From: Gremmenia infestans
Lineage: Eukaryota; Ascomycota; Leotiomycetes; Helotiales; Hamatocanthoscyphaceae
Direction of reading: 5' to 3'
Assembly (NCBI GenBank): GCA_032629725.1
Contig: JAFEVB010000022.1
Span: 1,116,001-1,180,000, forward strand
Length of the DNA: 64,000 nt
Shown: positions 24,398 through 36,538 of the stretch, in pieces
How the letters are laid out: the number at the start of each line of letters is the position of its first letter
Numbering within the stretch: position 1 is the stretch's first letter
Made by a program: the position numbers and the translations under genes
Notes under the pieces: model-generated
Told to the model about the DNA's origin: nothing
What the model saw: the letters and a program-made list of their open reading frames with translations, nothing else
The model's database searches: none

Positions 24398-26885
24398 CTA
24401 TATGATCTTCCCCTCGGCCCGAAATTGCTTGATACCACTGATTATCTCTTCAATGTCCTTCCAGATCCTACGCCGATTGTGTAAACCCTTCAAATCCTTC
24501 CAATTAACGGTAATGTCACGATACAGCTGGTACCAGTTGGTCTGCGACCGAGGGAGCTTCAACGGTGTCCACTCTGTATACACATCCTTGGATGTCACGG
24601 CCCAATCATCGAAAGTAGGCTCAGCAGCACACCCTAAGAAGGACGGGAAGTCAGCGATTTTTCTTCAGGAGAGTTTCTGGACAGTAATCTCTCAACGGGT
24701 GCTATGAAATCATGACGACGATTCCCGAAACATGCTAAAATAGGAACTAAATGAAACCAACGTTGTTCTTACACTCGTTAAATATCTCTGGCATATCGGC
24801 CTTGATTATGGAACGGTATCCTTGGAGCTCGGCCTCGAATTTGGGTCTTACATATTTTTCAGCGATAATATCGGTGATAGATACTGAAGCCCAGTAAGAA
24901 GGTTTCTCATCAGACCAGACCTCCCAGAGCCAGGGCATTTCTTTCCTGAGCAGGTTGTACCACAAAGAAATTCGCAGTTGACGAAAGACCCGTGAGGATA
25001 AACGCAAATTGGCAATGTCCTGTGAACTGAGAAGCTCCACGATGTTGTCGGTGATTTCTTGAGGTAACTTCAGGAATGGATCCAATGATGGAACCGAGGA
25101 AGAGGCATCCAATGCTAGTTGCAGGACGACGAATGCTCCGCCTTGCGGGCTGAAGGACGGTCGAACCTGAATAGCGGAGCGTAATATAGGCTCAAGGGCC
25201 GGTACAAATACTGGGTTTGCAGCTAGAAACTCATCTCCCTCGTTATGAATCCACGCTTGGTCTAATCCGCGGCGAACAGCTGGATCACGAGGAAAATCGC
25301 CCCATCCTGGAGGTTGAAAGAAGATATTGCGCCAATTCATAAGCCCGTTGACATCAATTTGACCAAAATGAAGTTTTGATAATCGTTTGAAGATCTCGAA
25401 GCAAGTTGGATGGAAAGGCATTACGGTTCCTGCCGGCTAGAAGTGCAAGCAGTAGTCAGAGATTGAACAACAAAACTTATGCGACGCGAACCAAGATCAC
25501 TTACTCCAAATGCATAGTAATTTACATTAAGCTCATCAACTTGATGTCTGGGCATAATAACCTCGGGATTTCTATCATCGGTCGAGGGCATCTGTGGAGC
25601 TAGTCCAGAGAGGAAGTAGTCGCTATGTATCTCAAAACCTTCGTCATCTCGCTCTTGGGTCCAATAACTACCCTTCGGGACTAGAGATCTATCAAAAATG
25701 TGTCAGTTCCTTTCGGTGGGTAATTGTAGATACCTGATAAATCGACATATGAGATTTTGAGATGACTTAGTGCACCGATTGCGGCTAGGTAACCATAGAT
25801 GGAAAATATTCGCGTCCGATGGCACAGAAACCCCCAGCTAAATTCGGAGCAATGTCGCATCTTATATGCCAACTTGACAAATCCAAACTAATACTGAATA
25901 CACCAGAGGCTCACTCACTGGACTGTAGTACAACGCTCCATCTCTTCAAATGATATGTTGTGAGCTTTGTACCCACGTGTGTGCTGGCAACCAGGACCGG
26001 CGACATGTTCATCTGGAAAGTTAGCAGCATGTACAAAAAATGTGCTACTCTCATAGCTTCCGTATCTTCTTAACCCGGGGCTGGATAAAGGCTTGTGTCA
26101 AACGCCTTGGGTGTTTGAGCTCTTACACGCGCCTGAATGTAGAAATAATACAGCCGCCCGAAATGAGAAATGCTGGCTAATAACGGCTTGTATATACGAA
26201 AGGGAATACTGTGGCCACAAGCAAAGTTTTGGTAACACATACTACGGCCTTTTTGGATATCGTCATTCTCTTCGTCCTGCGCTGTGGAGGCTTCGATTGG
26301 AATGAAAATATCTCTTTGCTTCTCTCCTTGTCGTAGCTTGATGGGAAGTACTCTTCCCAGAACACGCTCGTCATTCTCTTGATAGAAGTCCTCTGGATCA
26401 CCACGTTCGCTGTCGCTGCCATCCGAATCATATTCCAAAGGCTCCTTATCTTCATCGCTCTCGTATTCATAAGTCGAGTCAGTTGCTTCATCGTAATCGG
26501 GGTACCTGCAATACTAGTCAATCAAAATTATACTTAATCAAAGTTTCGGCAATTTATCAATATTTCAGGACGTGTGAACCATTAAAATGGGGCATTTGAA
26601 GCTCGGAAATAAGGACGCCCGAGAGGTCACTTACCATTCTTCATCATTGACCTCCTGCCCACTCTTCAGACCTGAATGCCTCTCCCATCTCTTGTTTCTC
26701 GATTCCCTGAGTGCAAGACAACAGCCGGTCTCGGGCCCGCAATCACCATCTGAACTATAAACATCTTCCTCAACAAAGGTTTCATCTCCGGGCCATCCTA
26801 GTGGATTCCATGCAGCTGCTTGAGGTTCTTCAGCACTCCGAACTCGACCGAGACAAAAGCTAACCCCGCAGAGCTGACAAGGTAA
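24398..26885 (-). CDS. F-box protein with N-terminal Cys motif (5' end unresolved)
   Basis: Likely substrate receptor of an SCF ubiquitin ligase. Six exons can be chained with matching phases: 26635-26885, 26243-26505, 25919-26012, 25505-25688, 24773-25436 and 24398-24633, coding at least 563 residues. It begins (incompletely) with LPCQLCGVSFCLGRVR, a CxxC motif with flanks common in a large group of Pezizomycotina F-box proteins. An acidic stretch follows (DEATDSTYEYESDEDKEP), then HVAGPGCQHTRGYKAHNISFEEM and LVPKGSYWTQERDDEGFEIHSDYFLSGL written here in part as LVPKGSYWTQERDD. The F-box is at about 385-420: LKLPQEITDNIVELLSS, then LRLSSRVFRQL. The start codon and first exon could not be placed: no ATG lies in frame between the 26886 acceptor and an upstream stop. 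The 230-nt intron 25689-25918 is unusually long for this gene. Confidence 0.82.
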
Positions 26886-27431
26886 CTGAAGGGAAGCGAA
26901 TCAGTGAGCTGGACATAATGTATAATATAAGGTTTGTGCTGAATCAGACATATGATCAAAGGCATATTAATTAAAAAGAAGTCCCGGTAATTCCAGACGC
27001 TTCACATGGATAGATAGACGTTTCTTTAGCCAGAAGTAGTCTTAGGTCCCCACTTGAGGTGGTACATTGTATTCGGCGGTGTAGGTGAAAGAAACTCGTA
27101 CATGCCTCTGAATAGCCTAAAGCAAAGCATGGTATTAGAGAGAGAATAGAGATGACACATATATGTTATGCAAGCTTACCCATGATGTCTCTTTTCCTGC
27201 AATGGGGTGGAAAGGCTGCCAAGTAATATGGATTATACTCGTAGTGTCTTTGATTTGAAGAAGTTGAAGTCTCAGGTTCCCCTGAATACGGCGAGCGGAA
27301 TGAGCCAGTCTCACATTTTGGCACAACGCGTCAACCGACGACGCGACTTGAGGAAACAATTTATGCAAGCACTTTAAGAAATCACAGCAGCTGGGAAACA
27401 CCGCAGCAACATTACAACTCTTGCCTACAAT
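26886..27431. other. Divergent region between F-box gene and ORC1
   Basis: About 550 bp. It should contain the missing first exon and promoter of the F-box gene (minus strand) and the ORC1 promoter (plus strand). I could not pick the F-box start with confidence. Confidence 0.5.
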
Positions 27432-29913
27432 ATGCCTCCAAAAGCCACGACATTAACTCCACGGCAGAAACGCATTAACAAGACCGAGTTGGCAAACAAG
27501 CTCGCCGAAGCAGCGCTTAACGGGGATAGTGACAGCTCGGAAGAGGCATCAGATGAAGAGATCGAGCAGTGGGAGCGAATTTACGAGACGAAGAATGCAT
27601 ACAACTCAGATAATGAAGCAGGTTCTTCCAAGAAACGGCGGGGTAAACAGGCAAAACCTACCACGAAGGAGCCGAATATAATCGGTGCGAGGAGAAGAGA
27701 TGATGGACTCGAATGCAGAGTGGGAGATTGCGTTTTGTTGAAGGCTGCAGATGGTTCTGTTCCCTGGGTAGGGATGATAATGCAATTTACAGGAGCGGAT
27801 GAAGATGGGGATGATTGTGCAAACTTTCTATGTAAGGACACACAGTAGACCCTCCGGTTTTCGCGAACAGATTATTGACAATGTCTAGGGTTTTGTAATG
27901 AAAAGGAGATTCAACACAAGGCCAAGAAGAGGGGGGATTTCCTTCCCGTAATATCCTCGCGGAAAACTCTGAAGTGACATGCTAACAAGTATAGAATGAG
28001 AGGTATATCACTACAGGCTGGGATGAGAGTCCACTGGAATCGATTATTGAAAAGGCGACAATTCTAACAGAATCGGAATTTGCTGCCAAATTTCCTAAGG
28101 GAACAATTCCTCGTAAGTCGACTTACTTTGGGAAAGTGTTTGTATGCCGTCGAGGCTGCAACCTGAAGTCAACGACCTACAGCGAAGAGTTTTCGTGGAA
28201 GGATATAGCGCATGATACCGAAGACGATGTTATTCGGTTGGTGGAAAGATTGGAATATGAGACGAAAGCTACCAAGAAACCAAGATTAGATAAACGCAAA
28301 AGAGGAGACGACGAGTTTGATCTCAAAGATGAAGCCGGTGATGAGCCTGGAACTCCTAGAAAAAAGCACAAAACATTTACTGTATCAACACCTCGAAAGC
28401 CTCGTACTCCTTCAAAACTTCTAACGCCTAGTCATAAGAGGTAAGTAGCATCTGACCAGCAGACATCTCTTCACAAACTGATGGTATGCAGGGTCATCGT
28501 TAAGAAGCCTCTCGAATTTACACCTCTTGGAACCCGGGTCCTGGATGCTGATCACGTCTACTCCTCGCCATTTCAGACTGCACGCTCAAGACTTCACGTC
28601 TCTTCAGTTCCTACCAGTCTTCCTTGTAGAGAAGACGAGTTCGCTTCTGTATATTCCCATCTAGAGGCAGCGATCTACGAAGGCACAGGCGCATGCATTT
28701 ATATTTCAGGAACCCCTGGTACAGGGAAGACAGCCACTGTCCGTGAAGTCGTTGCTCAACTCAATGCAGCGTCTGAAGCGGAAGAGCTTGACTACTTCAC
28801 ATTCGTAGAGATCAACGGCATGAAAGTCACCGATCCCCATCAATCGTATTCGCTGCTCTGGGAGGCATTGAAGGGGGATCGTGTGAGCCCTTCACATGCT
28901 CTTGATCTTCTAGAGAGAGAGTTCAACCACCCGAGTCCCAGACGAACACCCTGTGTTGTATTAATGGACGAGCTAGACCAACTGGTTACCAAGAACCAGA
29001 GTGTCATGTACAATTTTTTCAACTGGCCAGGTCTCAGACACAGTAAACTGATCGTGCTCGCCGTGGCCAATACAATGGATCTGCCGGAACGAACTCTGAG
29101 CAACAAGATCAGTAGTCGACTCGGTAAGAACCCCTTTCCGAATATTTATGCTAACGCCCAGCTAACACTCCCTCCCCAGGTCTAACCCGGATAACCTTCG
29201 CCGGCTACACGCACGAACAACTAATGAAAATAATTCAATCCCGCCTCGAAGGCGTCCCTGGCGACATCGTAACCTCCGACGCCATCCAGTTCGCGTCCCG
29301 AAAGGTAGCAGCCGTATCCGGCGACGCCCGACGTGCCCTCGATATCTGCCGGCGCGCCGTCGAGCTCGCGGAATCCGATTCATTATCCATTCCCGCTCCT
29401 AACACGCCTTCAAAGAGTGGCAAAGGTGTAGAAAAGATGTCGAAATCTCTAGGCATTGTAACAATAGCGACTGTGAAAAAAGCAATCAATGAGGCGACGA
29501 CTAGTCCGTTACAGCAGTATCTGAGGGGCTTGCCGCTCTCGGCGAAGATATTACTTGCGGCGTTGATGGCGAAGACCAGACGGACGGGGGTTGCGGAGAG
29601 TGTGTTGGGAGATGTTCTGGATGAGGCGAGGAGGATGGCCAAGATGGATACTAGTGGCCAGACGTTAGAGTATCTCATGAAACCTAACTCGATCGTCTCT
29701 ACAAAGGGGATGATTGTCAAACAGCCTATGAAGGCGCCACGTGTCCTGGCCATGGGAATGTGTGCTGTAGATTTAATGGAGGCCGGGATTATTGGATTAG
29801 AGGCTAGAAAGGCTGATCGTACGGGGAAAATACGTTTGAGTATTGGAGATGAGGATTTGAAGCTTGCGTTCAAGGATGATCCCGAGATCAAGAATTTGGG
29901 GTTTACGGCGTAG
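27432..29913 (+). CDS. ORC1: Origin recognition complex subunit 1
   Basis: Largest ORC subunit; binds origins and, with Cdc6, loads MCM helicases. Five exons: 27432-27831, 27889-27947, 27995-28440, 28492-29123 and 29180-29913; 756 residues. The N-terminal BAH domain spans about residues 85-225 (LECRVGDCVLLKAADG, LWFCNEKEIQHKAKK, GWDESPLESIIEKAT, TYFGKVFVCRRGCNLK). A basic linker follows. The AAA+ domain starts near 345, with Walker A GTPGTGKTATVRE near 375, Walker B VVLMDELDQLVT near 457, sensor 1 VLAVANTMDLPERTL, and sensor 2 SGDARRALDICRRA. The C-terminal winged-helix domain is present (LRGLPLSAKILLAALMAKTRR). Both strands around it give open frames, but only the plus strand has the family motifs. 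Confidence 0.97.
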
Positions 29914-30017
29914 ATACCATGGTAGATAAAATACAATTGTATAGTTGTGTCAATTTGATGACTGATCCTAATCCTACAAGAACGCCATTCGCCTTTCATA
30001 ACCCCTTTTCAGTAATA

Positions 30018-31475
30018 CTAAAACTTTTGTCTGCCCAGAGTAGGTTTCCACTCCAGCGGGTGCGTTTCCGGAGTTGCTGTCTCATCCTGTTTCCATACCT
30101 TGATCGTCTTATCGGCTTCTCCGCATATTAATCGAAGCCCAGTCTTGTCAAATGTAGAACTCATGAGTCCTGATTCGGCCTCCAACGAACCAGGCTGAGC
30201 AGTAGTATCTAGAGCTTGGAATCTGTGACCCGATTTCCAATCCCAAAAACTCATCGATCCATTGTCTCCACCTGAGAAAAGAACGTTATCCTCGTTGACG
30301 GACATGGTATTGATAATCGAGTTTTGGCCTTCGAAATTTTGCATGAAAGCGCCTTCGGGACACTTCCATTGCTTGATGCTCCCTGTACTACCAGAAGCAA
30401 AGGTAAACTCCTTTGGATGAACCGCTAGAGCTCTTACACCCTTCTTGTGATGTGTGAGCACACCCATTGTCTTTCCTGCCGCAAGATCCCATAATCGTAC
30501 GGTCGAGTCGAGGGACGCAGTGATGACTTGGGGATCCGCCTCTTGACACTTGAGTTCTGATACTGTGCCCTTGTGTCCAGCGAGAACGTGGATGTTGCTT
30601 CTAGTCCGCATATCCCAAACTCTGGCAACACCATCACGACCGCCCGTAACTAGCACATCCAGAGTAGGATGTAGTGCCAGTGTATAGACACCACTCAGAT
30701 GGCCGTGATAATGCCTAATAACCTTATTCGTTTCTAAATCCCAACACTTCACCATCTTATCCTCTCCACAAGAGAAAAGATATGGATGCCTTGGGGACAC
30801 AGCAAGGCCCCTGACCGTCGAAATATGTCCCGTCAAAGTCAGCTTGAGATTCCCCGTCGCAAGATCCCAAATCTTAATCGTCCTATCTCCGGCACCACTT
30901 GCAAACCACTTATTCTCCGGCTCAACAGCCAGACTCCTCACCCATCCCAAATGTCCAGAAATAACCCGCATAAGTTTCCAAGGCGCGTGCCATTCCGGCT
31001 TGACCTGCACAACCGTTTGCTTGCGAACTAGACTCGAAGACGGAAGATTCTTTTGCGTCGTCGGTCCATTCGCGTTCGGCGGCGCGCTACCATCCGCTCC
31101 CCCACGCCCTCTCAAAAGCGTCAAAGCCGTGGATGAGCCTCCCTTCGTTTCCCTCGACGACACCACGCCCTCTATAAGCTTCGTCGTCTTCGCGTCGCCC
31201 GTTCCTTCGTCTGCGGGCGCAGTCTTGGCCTTCTTTCTCGGCCCACCAGCACTCGCCATCTTCGCCGCAAGAAAAGGCGGCAGCTCTCTGACATCTTCGT
31301 ATTCGGCGCGGATGCGTGACGCTATCGAGAGTCGTTCGGCTGCTTCTGTGACGTGTGCTTCATCTTGCTTTGCGCTTCCTGCGAAGAGAGCTCGTGATCT
31401 TTTCGCGTTTTGTTGGATCAGTCCCTTCAGGTGACTAATTTCGACATCAGCAGTTGGGGTGACTGCCGTAGACAT
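30018..31475 (-). CDS. PRP46: Pre-mRNA-splicing factor PRP46 (PLRG1 type)
   Basis: WD40 protein of the Prp19/CDC5L complex (NTC), needed for spliceosome activation. Single exon, 485 residues, as in related fungi. An N-terminal helical part (residues 1-100) is followed by a Gly/Ala/Ser-rich linker and the conserved [21 protein letters not shown]. Seven WD repeats run from about 175 to 475; the characteristic GH...WD pairs are visible, for example [71 protein letters not shown], and [17 protein letters not shown]. The gene ends 104 bp past the ORC1 stop (tail to tail) and its start is 245 bp from NAS6 (head to head), so its promoter is short and likely shared. Confidence 0.97.
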   Translation of the reverse strand: MSTAVTPTADVEISHLKGLIQQNAKRSRALFAGSAKQDEAHVTEAAERLSIASRIRAEYEDVRELPPFLAAKMASAGGPRKKAKTAPADEGTGDAKTTKLIEGVVSSRETKGGSSTALTLLRGRGGADGSAPPNANGPTTQKNLPSSSLVRKQTVVQVKPEWHAPWKLMRVISGHLGWVRSLAVEPENKWFASGAGDRTIKIWDLATGNLKLTLTGHISTVRGLAVSPRHPYLFSCGEDKMVKCWDLETNKVIRHYHGHLSGVYTLALHPTLDVLVTGGRDGVARVWDMRTRSNIHVLAGHKGTVSELKCQEADPQVITASLDSTVRLWDLAAGKTMGVLTHHKKGVRALAVHPKEFTFASGSTGSIKQWKCPEGAFMQNFEGQNSIINTMSVNEDNVLFSGGDNGSMSFWDWKSGHRFQALDTTAQPGSLEAESGLMSSTFDKTGLRLICGEADKTIKVWKQDETATPETHPLEWKPTLGRQKF

Positions 31476-31720
31476 TTCGTCGAAGTTATAATGGCTGAGA
31501 AAGTGGTGGATAGTCTTTGAGCTGCAGTCAAGCTTTATTTTCGCAGCCTTGCGTTTCTACAGGACTCGGGGCGACCTTTCCTCATTCGGCAGTATTTTGC
31601 CCCTCATATACGAGGCAGGAACGTATCAGGCTGGCGGACTTACGAGTACACTTACATTCAACAAACAACTTTATCCAACTTCAAAATACTTTCTCAATTC
31701 TGAGCTCATAGTTAGGCATC

Positions 31721-32953
31721 ATGGAGGAACCTTCAAAGTTCGCCATTCATGAAGCTGCTCGAGATGGTAGAAGTATGAATATCTCTTCTTTCAACCCCGC
31801 CACCCCTCCTCCCTCGACGAGGGAGTTGCCTTTGCTAATATGAGCTATTGAACAGCACTTGTGGTGGAATCTTTATTGAACGTAACAATTATCCAATCTT
31901 CATTTGGTTTATAATAAAACGTACTCACAATCCTAAAGGCAAATCCCAAACTGGTCGCCCGAAAAGACGACGATGAGCGTTTGCCAATCCACTGGGCCAC
32001 GTCTTATAATCACCTGGATATTGCTATCCTTCTCTCTGCCGGAAAGAACTTCGATCCTGATGTTCAAGTACGTTTCAACTACATTATATCTCACAATGTA
32101 TTACTTTCAAACAACTAGCTAACCCCTCTGCACTCACTCAGGACGGCTCAGGCTGGACACCCCTAATGATCGCCGTATCCCTTAAAGATGGCGAAGAACT
32201 AGTCAAGCTCTTCCTCCGCAAAGGAGCAGACGTAAACGCTAAAAGTGCGTCTAGTCCCGTCCTCTCCCGCCCCCTCCCAAAATCCCCATCACTAACCCTT
32301 TTGAAATCCCAGCTTTCAGCGGCCAAGTACTGCCTCCTGTCTTCTCCCCATGTTCTCCTTTCTTTCCTAACCAAAAACCCACACACAGACAGCACTCCAC
32401 TTCACCGCCTCGAAAAACAACCTCGACGTCGCCCGCACCCTGCTAGACAGCAAACCCCCCGCCTCAGTCCGCGTCAAAGACAAGCGGGGCGTATACCCAA
32501 TCCACCGCGCCGCCGCAGTAGGAAGCTTGCCTATGGTCGAGCTGTTTATCAAGCATAGGAGTCCGTTGAATGCGAGTGATGATGCTGGACAGACGCCGTT
32601 GCATCATGCGGTTGCTGAGGGTCATGGTATGTACTCACCTCCTTACCTGCCCCCCTTTTTACTTATTTATGAATCAATGAATGAATGAAACTTTGATCTG
32701 GCAAGACGTGTAATGTGAGTGAACTGACGAGGACAACAGGAGATACGGCAGTGGCGCTGTTGAAGGCGGGAGCGGAGACGGATAAGAAAGATGGTGATGG
32801 GCTTACGGCGCTGGAAATGGCCCCTGATGCTCAGGTATGTTTTTCCTGCTCGGTATGGAAGGAGGGGAGAAAGGGAGAAGGTGCTGACTCAATTGGAAAC
32901 AGGTCAAGAAATACATCGTACAATCTGCGGAGCGCGAGGGCATAGATTTATAA
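31721..32953 (+). CDS. NAS6: Proteasome assembly chaperone NAS6 (gankyrin homologue)
   Basis: Ankyrin-repeat chaperone that binds the Rpt3 tail during 19S base assembly (yeast Nas6, human PSMD10). Eight exons: 31721-31772, 31856-31881 (26 nt), 31939-32067, 32142-32244, 32313-32326 (14 nt), 32389-32626, 32740-32834 and 32903-32953; 235 residues. Ankyrin repeats in order include LPIHWATSYNHLDIAILLSAG, GWTPLMIAVSLKDGEELVKLF, TALHFTASKNNLDVARTLL, YPIHRAAAVGSLPMVELF and TPLHHAVAEGHGDTAVALL (each shown to 21 residues or fewer in pieces; some repeats continue). The 14-nt exon (CT TTC AGC GGC CAA) was placed because it restores KTFSGQTALHF with matching phases; skipping it by using an acceptor at 32393 would delete five residues of the repeat. 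Confidence 0.92.
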
Positions 32954-33128
32954 CATAACACATTGACATAAAGTTATCTCATCCAAAAAGAATACTCTTA
33001 CAAATATCTTATCTGCAAAGTGAAGTAAAGCGCCGCGCTACCTTCTAAACTCCTTATGACATCCCCTTAAACTCCCCTTAAAAAACTTCTCCCATTTGAC
33101 TTAATAATTTCCCTTCTCTCGCAGAAAT

Positions 33129-35886
33129 TCATTTCACGGTTCGCTCAACCAGCTCCCTATACATGGCCTTAATATCATCAATATCACTTCTCAACTCATC
33201 CACCATCTCGCTCTTCTCCCCCAGCATCTCAAGCGTTGTCTGGTACCTATCATTCATACTCCCCATTTCCTTCTCCAGCTCTCCCACCTTAGTTTCCGCA
33301 TCGCGCTTAGCCTGCACTTCCCTCATCAGCGCTACAATCTCAGCACGCGCTTCATCGCGCTGCGCGGAGAGGCGCGCGAGGTCTTCTTTCGTGGCTACCT
33401 TTTCGCTTTCCAAGCGTCGCACTGCGGAACTCATGCGCTCGACGAGTTGTACGGTCGGGCCTGCGCCGGCTGTGGACACAGATATCATATCGTTGATGGT
33501 CTGGTGCGGGGACGTCGAGATATTGTTCTCAAAGAAATCGTCTTGGTCATGGTCCGTGGTATGGATTGAGGGCGTATCTGCGCATTCACCATTGTCTTTA
33601 TATGATTGTGCCGAATCCTGTCTTGTTGGTGTTCCATTCCCTGAGATGCGGCCAAGAGGTAGGACTGAAGGGCGACGACCCTGGAAAGCGCTGGGTTGCT
33701 CGCTGCTTGTTATGGATCGAGCTGAGGTTCGCTTCATTTGTAGATTTTGTAATCCTAGGAACTCGGTTGTTAAGCCTCTTCGCTGGGATGGTACGGGTGA
33801 TTCTGCACGGCTGTGTCCAAGAGAGCCTGAAGCTTCTTCTTGCCATTTATGCCTCTCTTCTTCAACACGCTGCAGTAATTCCATCTGCCAAGCTTGCTTC
33901 TCTTGGTCAAATACAGTTCGGGCTTCAATTAATGCGGATTCGGAAGCTTCTGCTTTCTTTTGCAAAGTATCGAGTTTAGACTTGTATTCCGCAAGCTCTT
34001 GCTCGAAACTGGGTAGCTTGGATCTGGTTTCTTCCAATTCATCTTCATTCCGCTTGGCTTTCAAAGTCTGCGCACGTTAGTTAAGGATCTATGAAAACAC
34101 ATAAAATTATTGACATACCACTTCTCGAGCCTTTCGCCGTATATCGGCTTCCCTTTTTGCAGCTTCGTCCCTCTCCTTCTCAAGGTTTGTCGCCCGCGCA
34201 ACCAGGGATGCCTCAATGCCTTGCCAATTCTCACTGGCTACCGCGTACTGACTTTGGAGAGTCTCGATCTGCCGCAAAAGTTTCGCCTGTGCATCGCCAG
34301 TAGTACCGGACGATACCTCTTCCGCTCTCGCCCTCATGACTTCTAGCTTACTTTCTAACATCTGTTGCTCGTTCTTCATCTCTAATTCAACCACGCGGGC
34401 ACGCTCAGCGTCTTTATCCATCTTCTCCCTAAGTTCTCTGATCTGAGACTGGCTTCTATCGGAAACGAGACTCTTCTCGATGGACAGATTTGCAAGATCT
34501 TCTTCAAGATCCGCGACCTTCCTTCTCTCGACATCCAGCGCCTCATTAGCCCGCTTGTTTTCGGCCTCCTTTTCCTGCGTTGCAGCCTCTTCTAGCTGCT
34601 GTCTCAGGTCAGAAATTGTAGAGTCCTTCGCATCTCTCTCGGATTTTAGAGATTCTACATCTCTCTGTAGCTGAGCGATCTGCTTTTGTTTCTCGCCCAG
34701 TTGCCTTTCTGATGCTTGAGCTCGTTTCAGACGTTGTGTGACACTGGCAGCATCCTTTTCGGCTTTCTCTTGATTCGACTTTGCCTCCGATATCTCCTTG
34801 TTATTCTCTTGGATCTTTGCTCGCAACTTTTTAATCGTAGTCATGTGAGTAAGTTCCTTCTTAGAAAGTGATTGACCTTCTTCCATGAGCAAAGCAACCT
34901 GTTGCTCTTTATCCGCCAGCTTCTTCTCGAGGCTACCTGTAGGTGCAGCAGAGCTAGCTTTTCGAGCGGCTTCCACGCTTTCTTTTGCAAGGTATTGTAA
35001 TTTTGACTGTAAAGCATCGATGCGTTCGATATAATCATGAACCTCTTCCTGCCTTTGCAACTCAGACTTTTCGAAATCTGATTGGAGTTGTTTAAGGAGG
35101 GCATCATATTCTTCGGGTGACTTCAGGGCTGCCTCTACCGTCTCAAGTAGCTCCGTGTCTTGTACTTCCGTGGATGATCGAGGCAAAGAACCTTGCGTCC
35201 TCGTTGAGTCCGTAGATGCCCTCGGTACGCTTGATCGTGTAGATTCGCCAGATGGTCGTGGCGATGCTTCCGCTTCGGCCTTCGTTCCAAGACCGTTCGT
35301 CTCTACCTCCGTGTCCGTCGGCTGGATACGCGGACTCCCTGGTTGCACTGCGATTGAAGGGGTATCTACTAAGGGCCTTGATTCAATTTGACTGTCATCG
35401 CCCGTAGGTTCGGAAGCAGCTCTATCCTCAGCATCTTTGCTATCAACACTCCGCGATCCAACATCTGTACTCTGTCTTGGGCTATTCGATGCTGTGACTG
35501 GACTCCCGGTTCGCGAAGGTGTAGCTGATAGGGCAGGAGAATCTACTTTCTCTCCTTTCTGTGTGGAGTTCTTTGCTGCTATAGCCCTCGCTAATCGTTC
35601 TTGTAATCGATCGTTGGTTCTATTACTTGTAGACGAGGTCCGAGAGACGCCTATGCATAGAATTAGTTTCAGGACTACTTTCTCAGTAAATGAAAGAGTA
35701 GAAATTACTCTCGGCTTTTGCGGTATTTGTAGTAGTCGATGTAGGTGTAGGCCTTTTAGCTGAAGTTGGAGCTATAGCCTCGTCGCCCTCAGCTAGGATA
35801 GTGTCTAGTCGCGATTCTACCCCCGCAACAGCCTGCTGTAGAAATGATCCCCATCGGGAGGAGCTTTGTTTCGAGGGAGCTGCCAT
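33129..35886 (-). CDS. TMF-family golgin (Sgm1/TMF1 type)
   Basis: Golgi coiled-coil protein related to mammalian TMF1 and yeast Sgm1, a Rab6/Ypt6 effector in retrograde tethering. Three exons: 35709-35886, 34119-35650 and 33129-34067; 882 residues. The first 30 residues (SSRWGSFLQQAVAGVESRL) could form an amphipathic helix. A Ser/Thr/Pro-rich stretch follows to about 210, then an almost unbroken coiled coil (about 215-690, rich in E/K/Q/L) and a Ser-rich gap. The final 110 residues (LVERMSSAVRRLESEKVA, DLARLSAQRDEARAEIVAL, YQTTLEMLGEKSEMVDEL) look like the TATA-element modulatory factor domain that binds Ypt6/Rab6. The long Ser-rich open frame on the opposite strand at 33163-34080 is a shadow. 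Confidence 0.9.
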
Positions 35887-36538
35887 GACTCATTGGCAAT
35901 TCCTGTCTCCTGCGTTCAAAGGCGCGCGTCGCGTTGGTCGAAGTTGCGCCGGAACGTACATGTCACAGATTATTTCATAGGCAACGTATCATGACAGCGC
36001 CACTTGAAAACCGGCACGGCGTGGATTTCCTGATAGGTTGAATTGTTGTTGCATAGGTGTCGTCTATTTGACAATCGAGGGAGGGGAGAAAAGTTAAGGA
36101 ATGGCGGCAAAGGAGGATTGCGTGCGTGTCTAAGACCACATTTCTCAAGTTCCAACAGCCTGCCCACGCTAGCTGTCAAAGCTGATCCATGCAAAAACAC
36201 CAACCCCCGCAAAGCTACTAAATTTAGCAATGCTATATACATAAGTTGTGCTGTATAACAGTTTCTCGTGGATTCTTTCAACTAACTCTCTCAATCCATA
36301 TATTAATGTTGACCGAGATCTAAAAATAGTTGCGCTAAAGGAACTCCACCCCTTCGTAGTTCGCAATCACCAGATTTAGGCAACAAGAATGAGAGGGACA
36401 ATAAGCTTACAAAGCGAGCGCGGGAATGGAACTGGCTATTAACGGTTATGGGATTTTCTTCGGTGCAAACGTTGTATCCGGGTATCATAATCTAGTCTAT
36501 GTAATGTGTTGCAAGGATGACTTGCTAAGCAGACTAAG
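35887..36538. other. Intergenic region
   Basis: 650 bp holding the golgin promoter and the ceramidase 3' end. No gene seen. Confidence 0.55.

Noticed and set aside
29235..29999. 254-codon frame on the - strand
   Set aside because: Antisense to the last exon of ORC1, which carries clear AAA+ and winged-helix motifs.
33163..34080. 305-codon open frame on the + strand, rich in Ser
   Set aside because: It lies antisense to the third exon of the golgin, whose coiled-coil codons produce Ser-rich reverse frames. No protein-family motifs.
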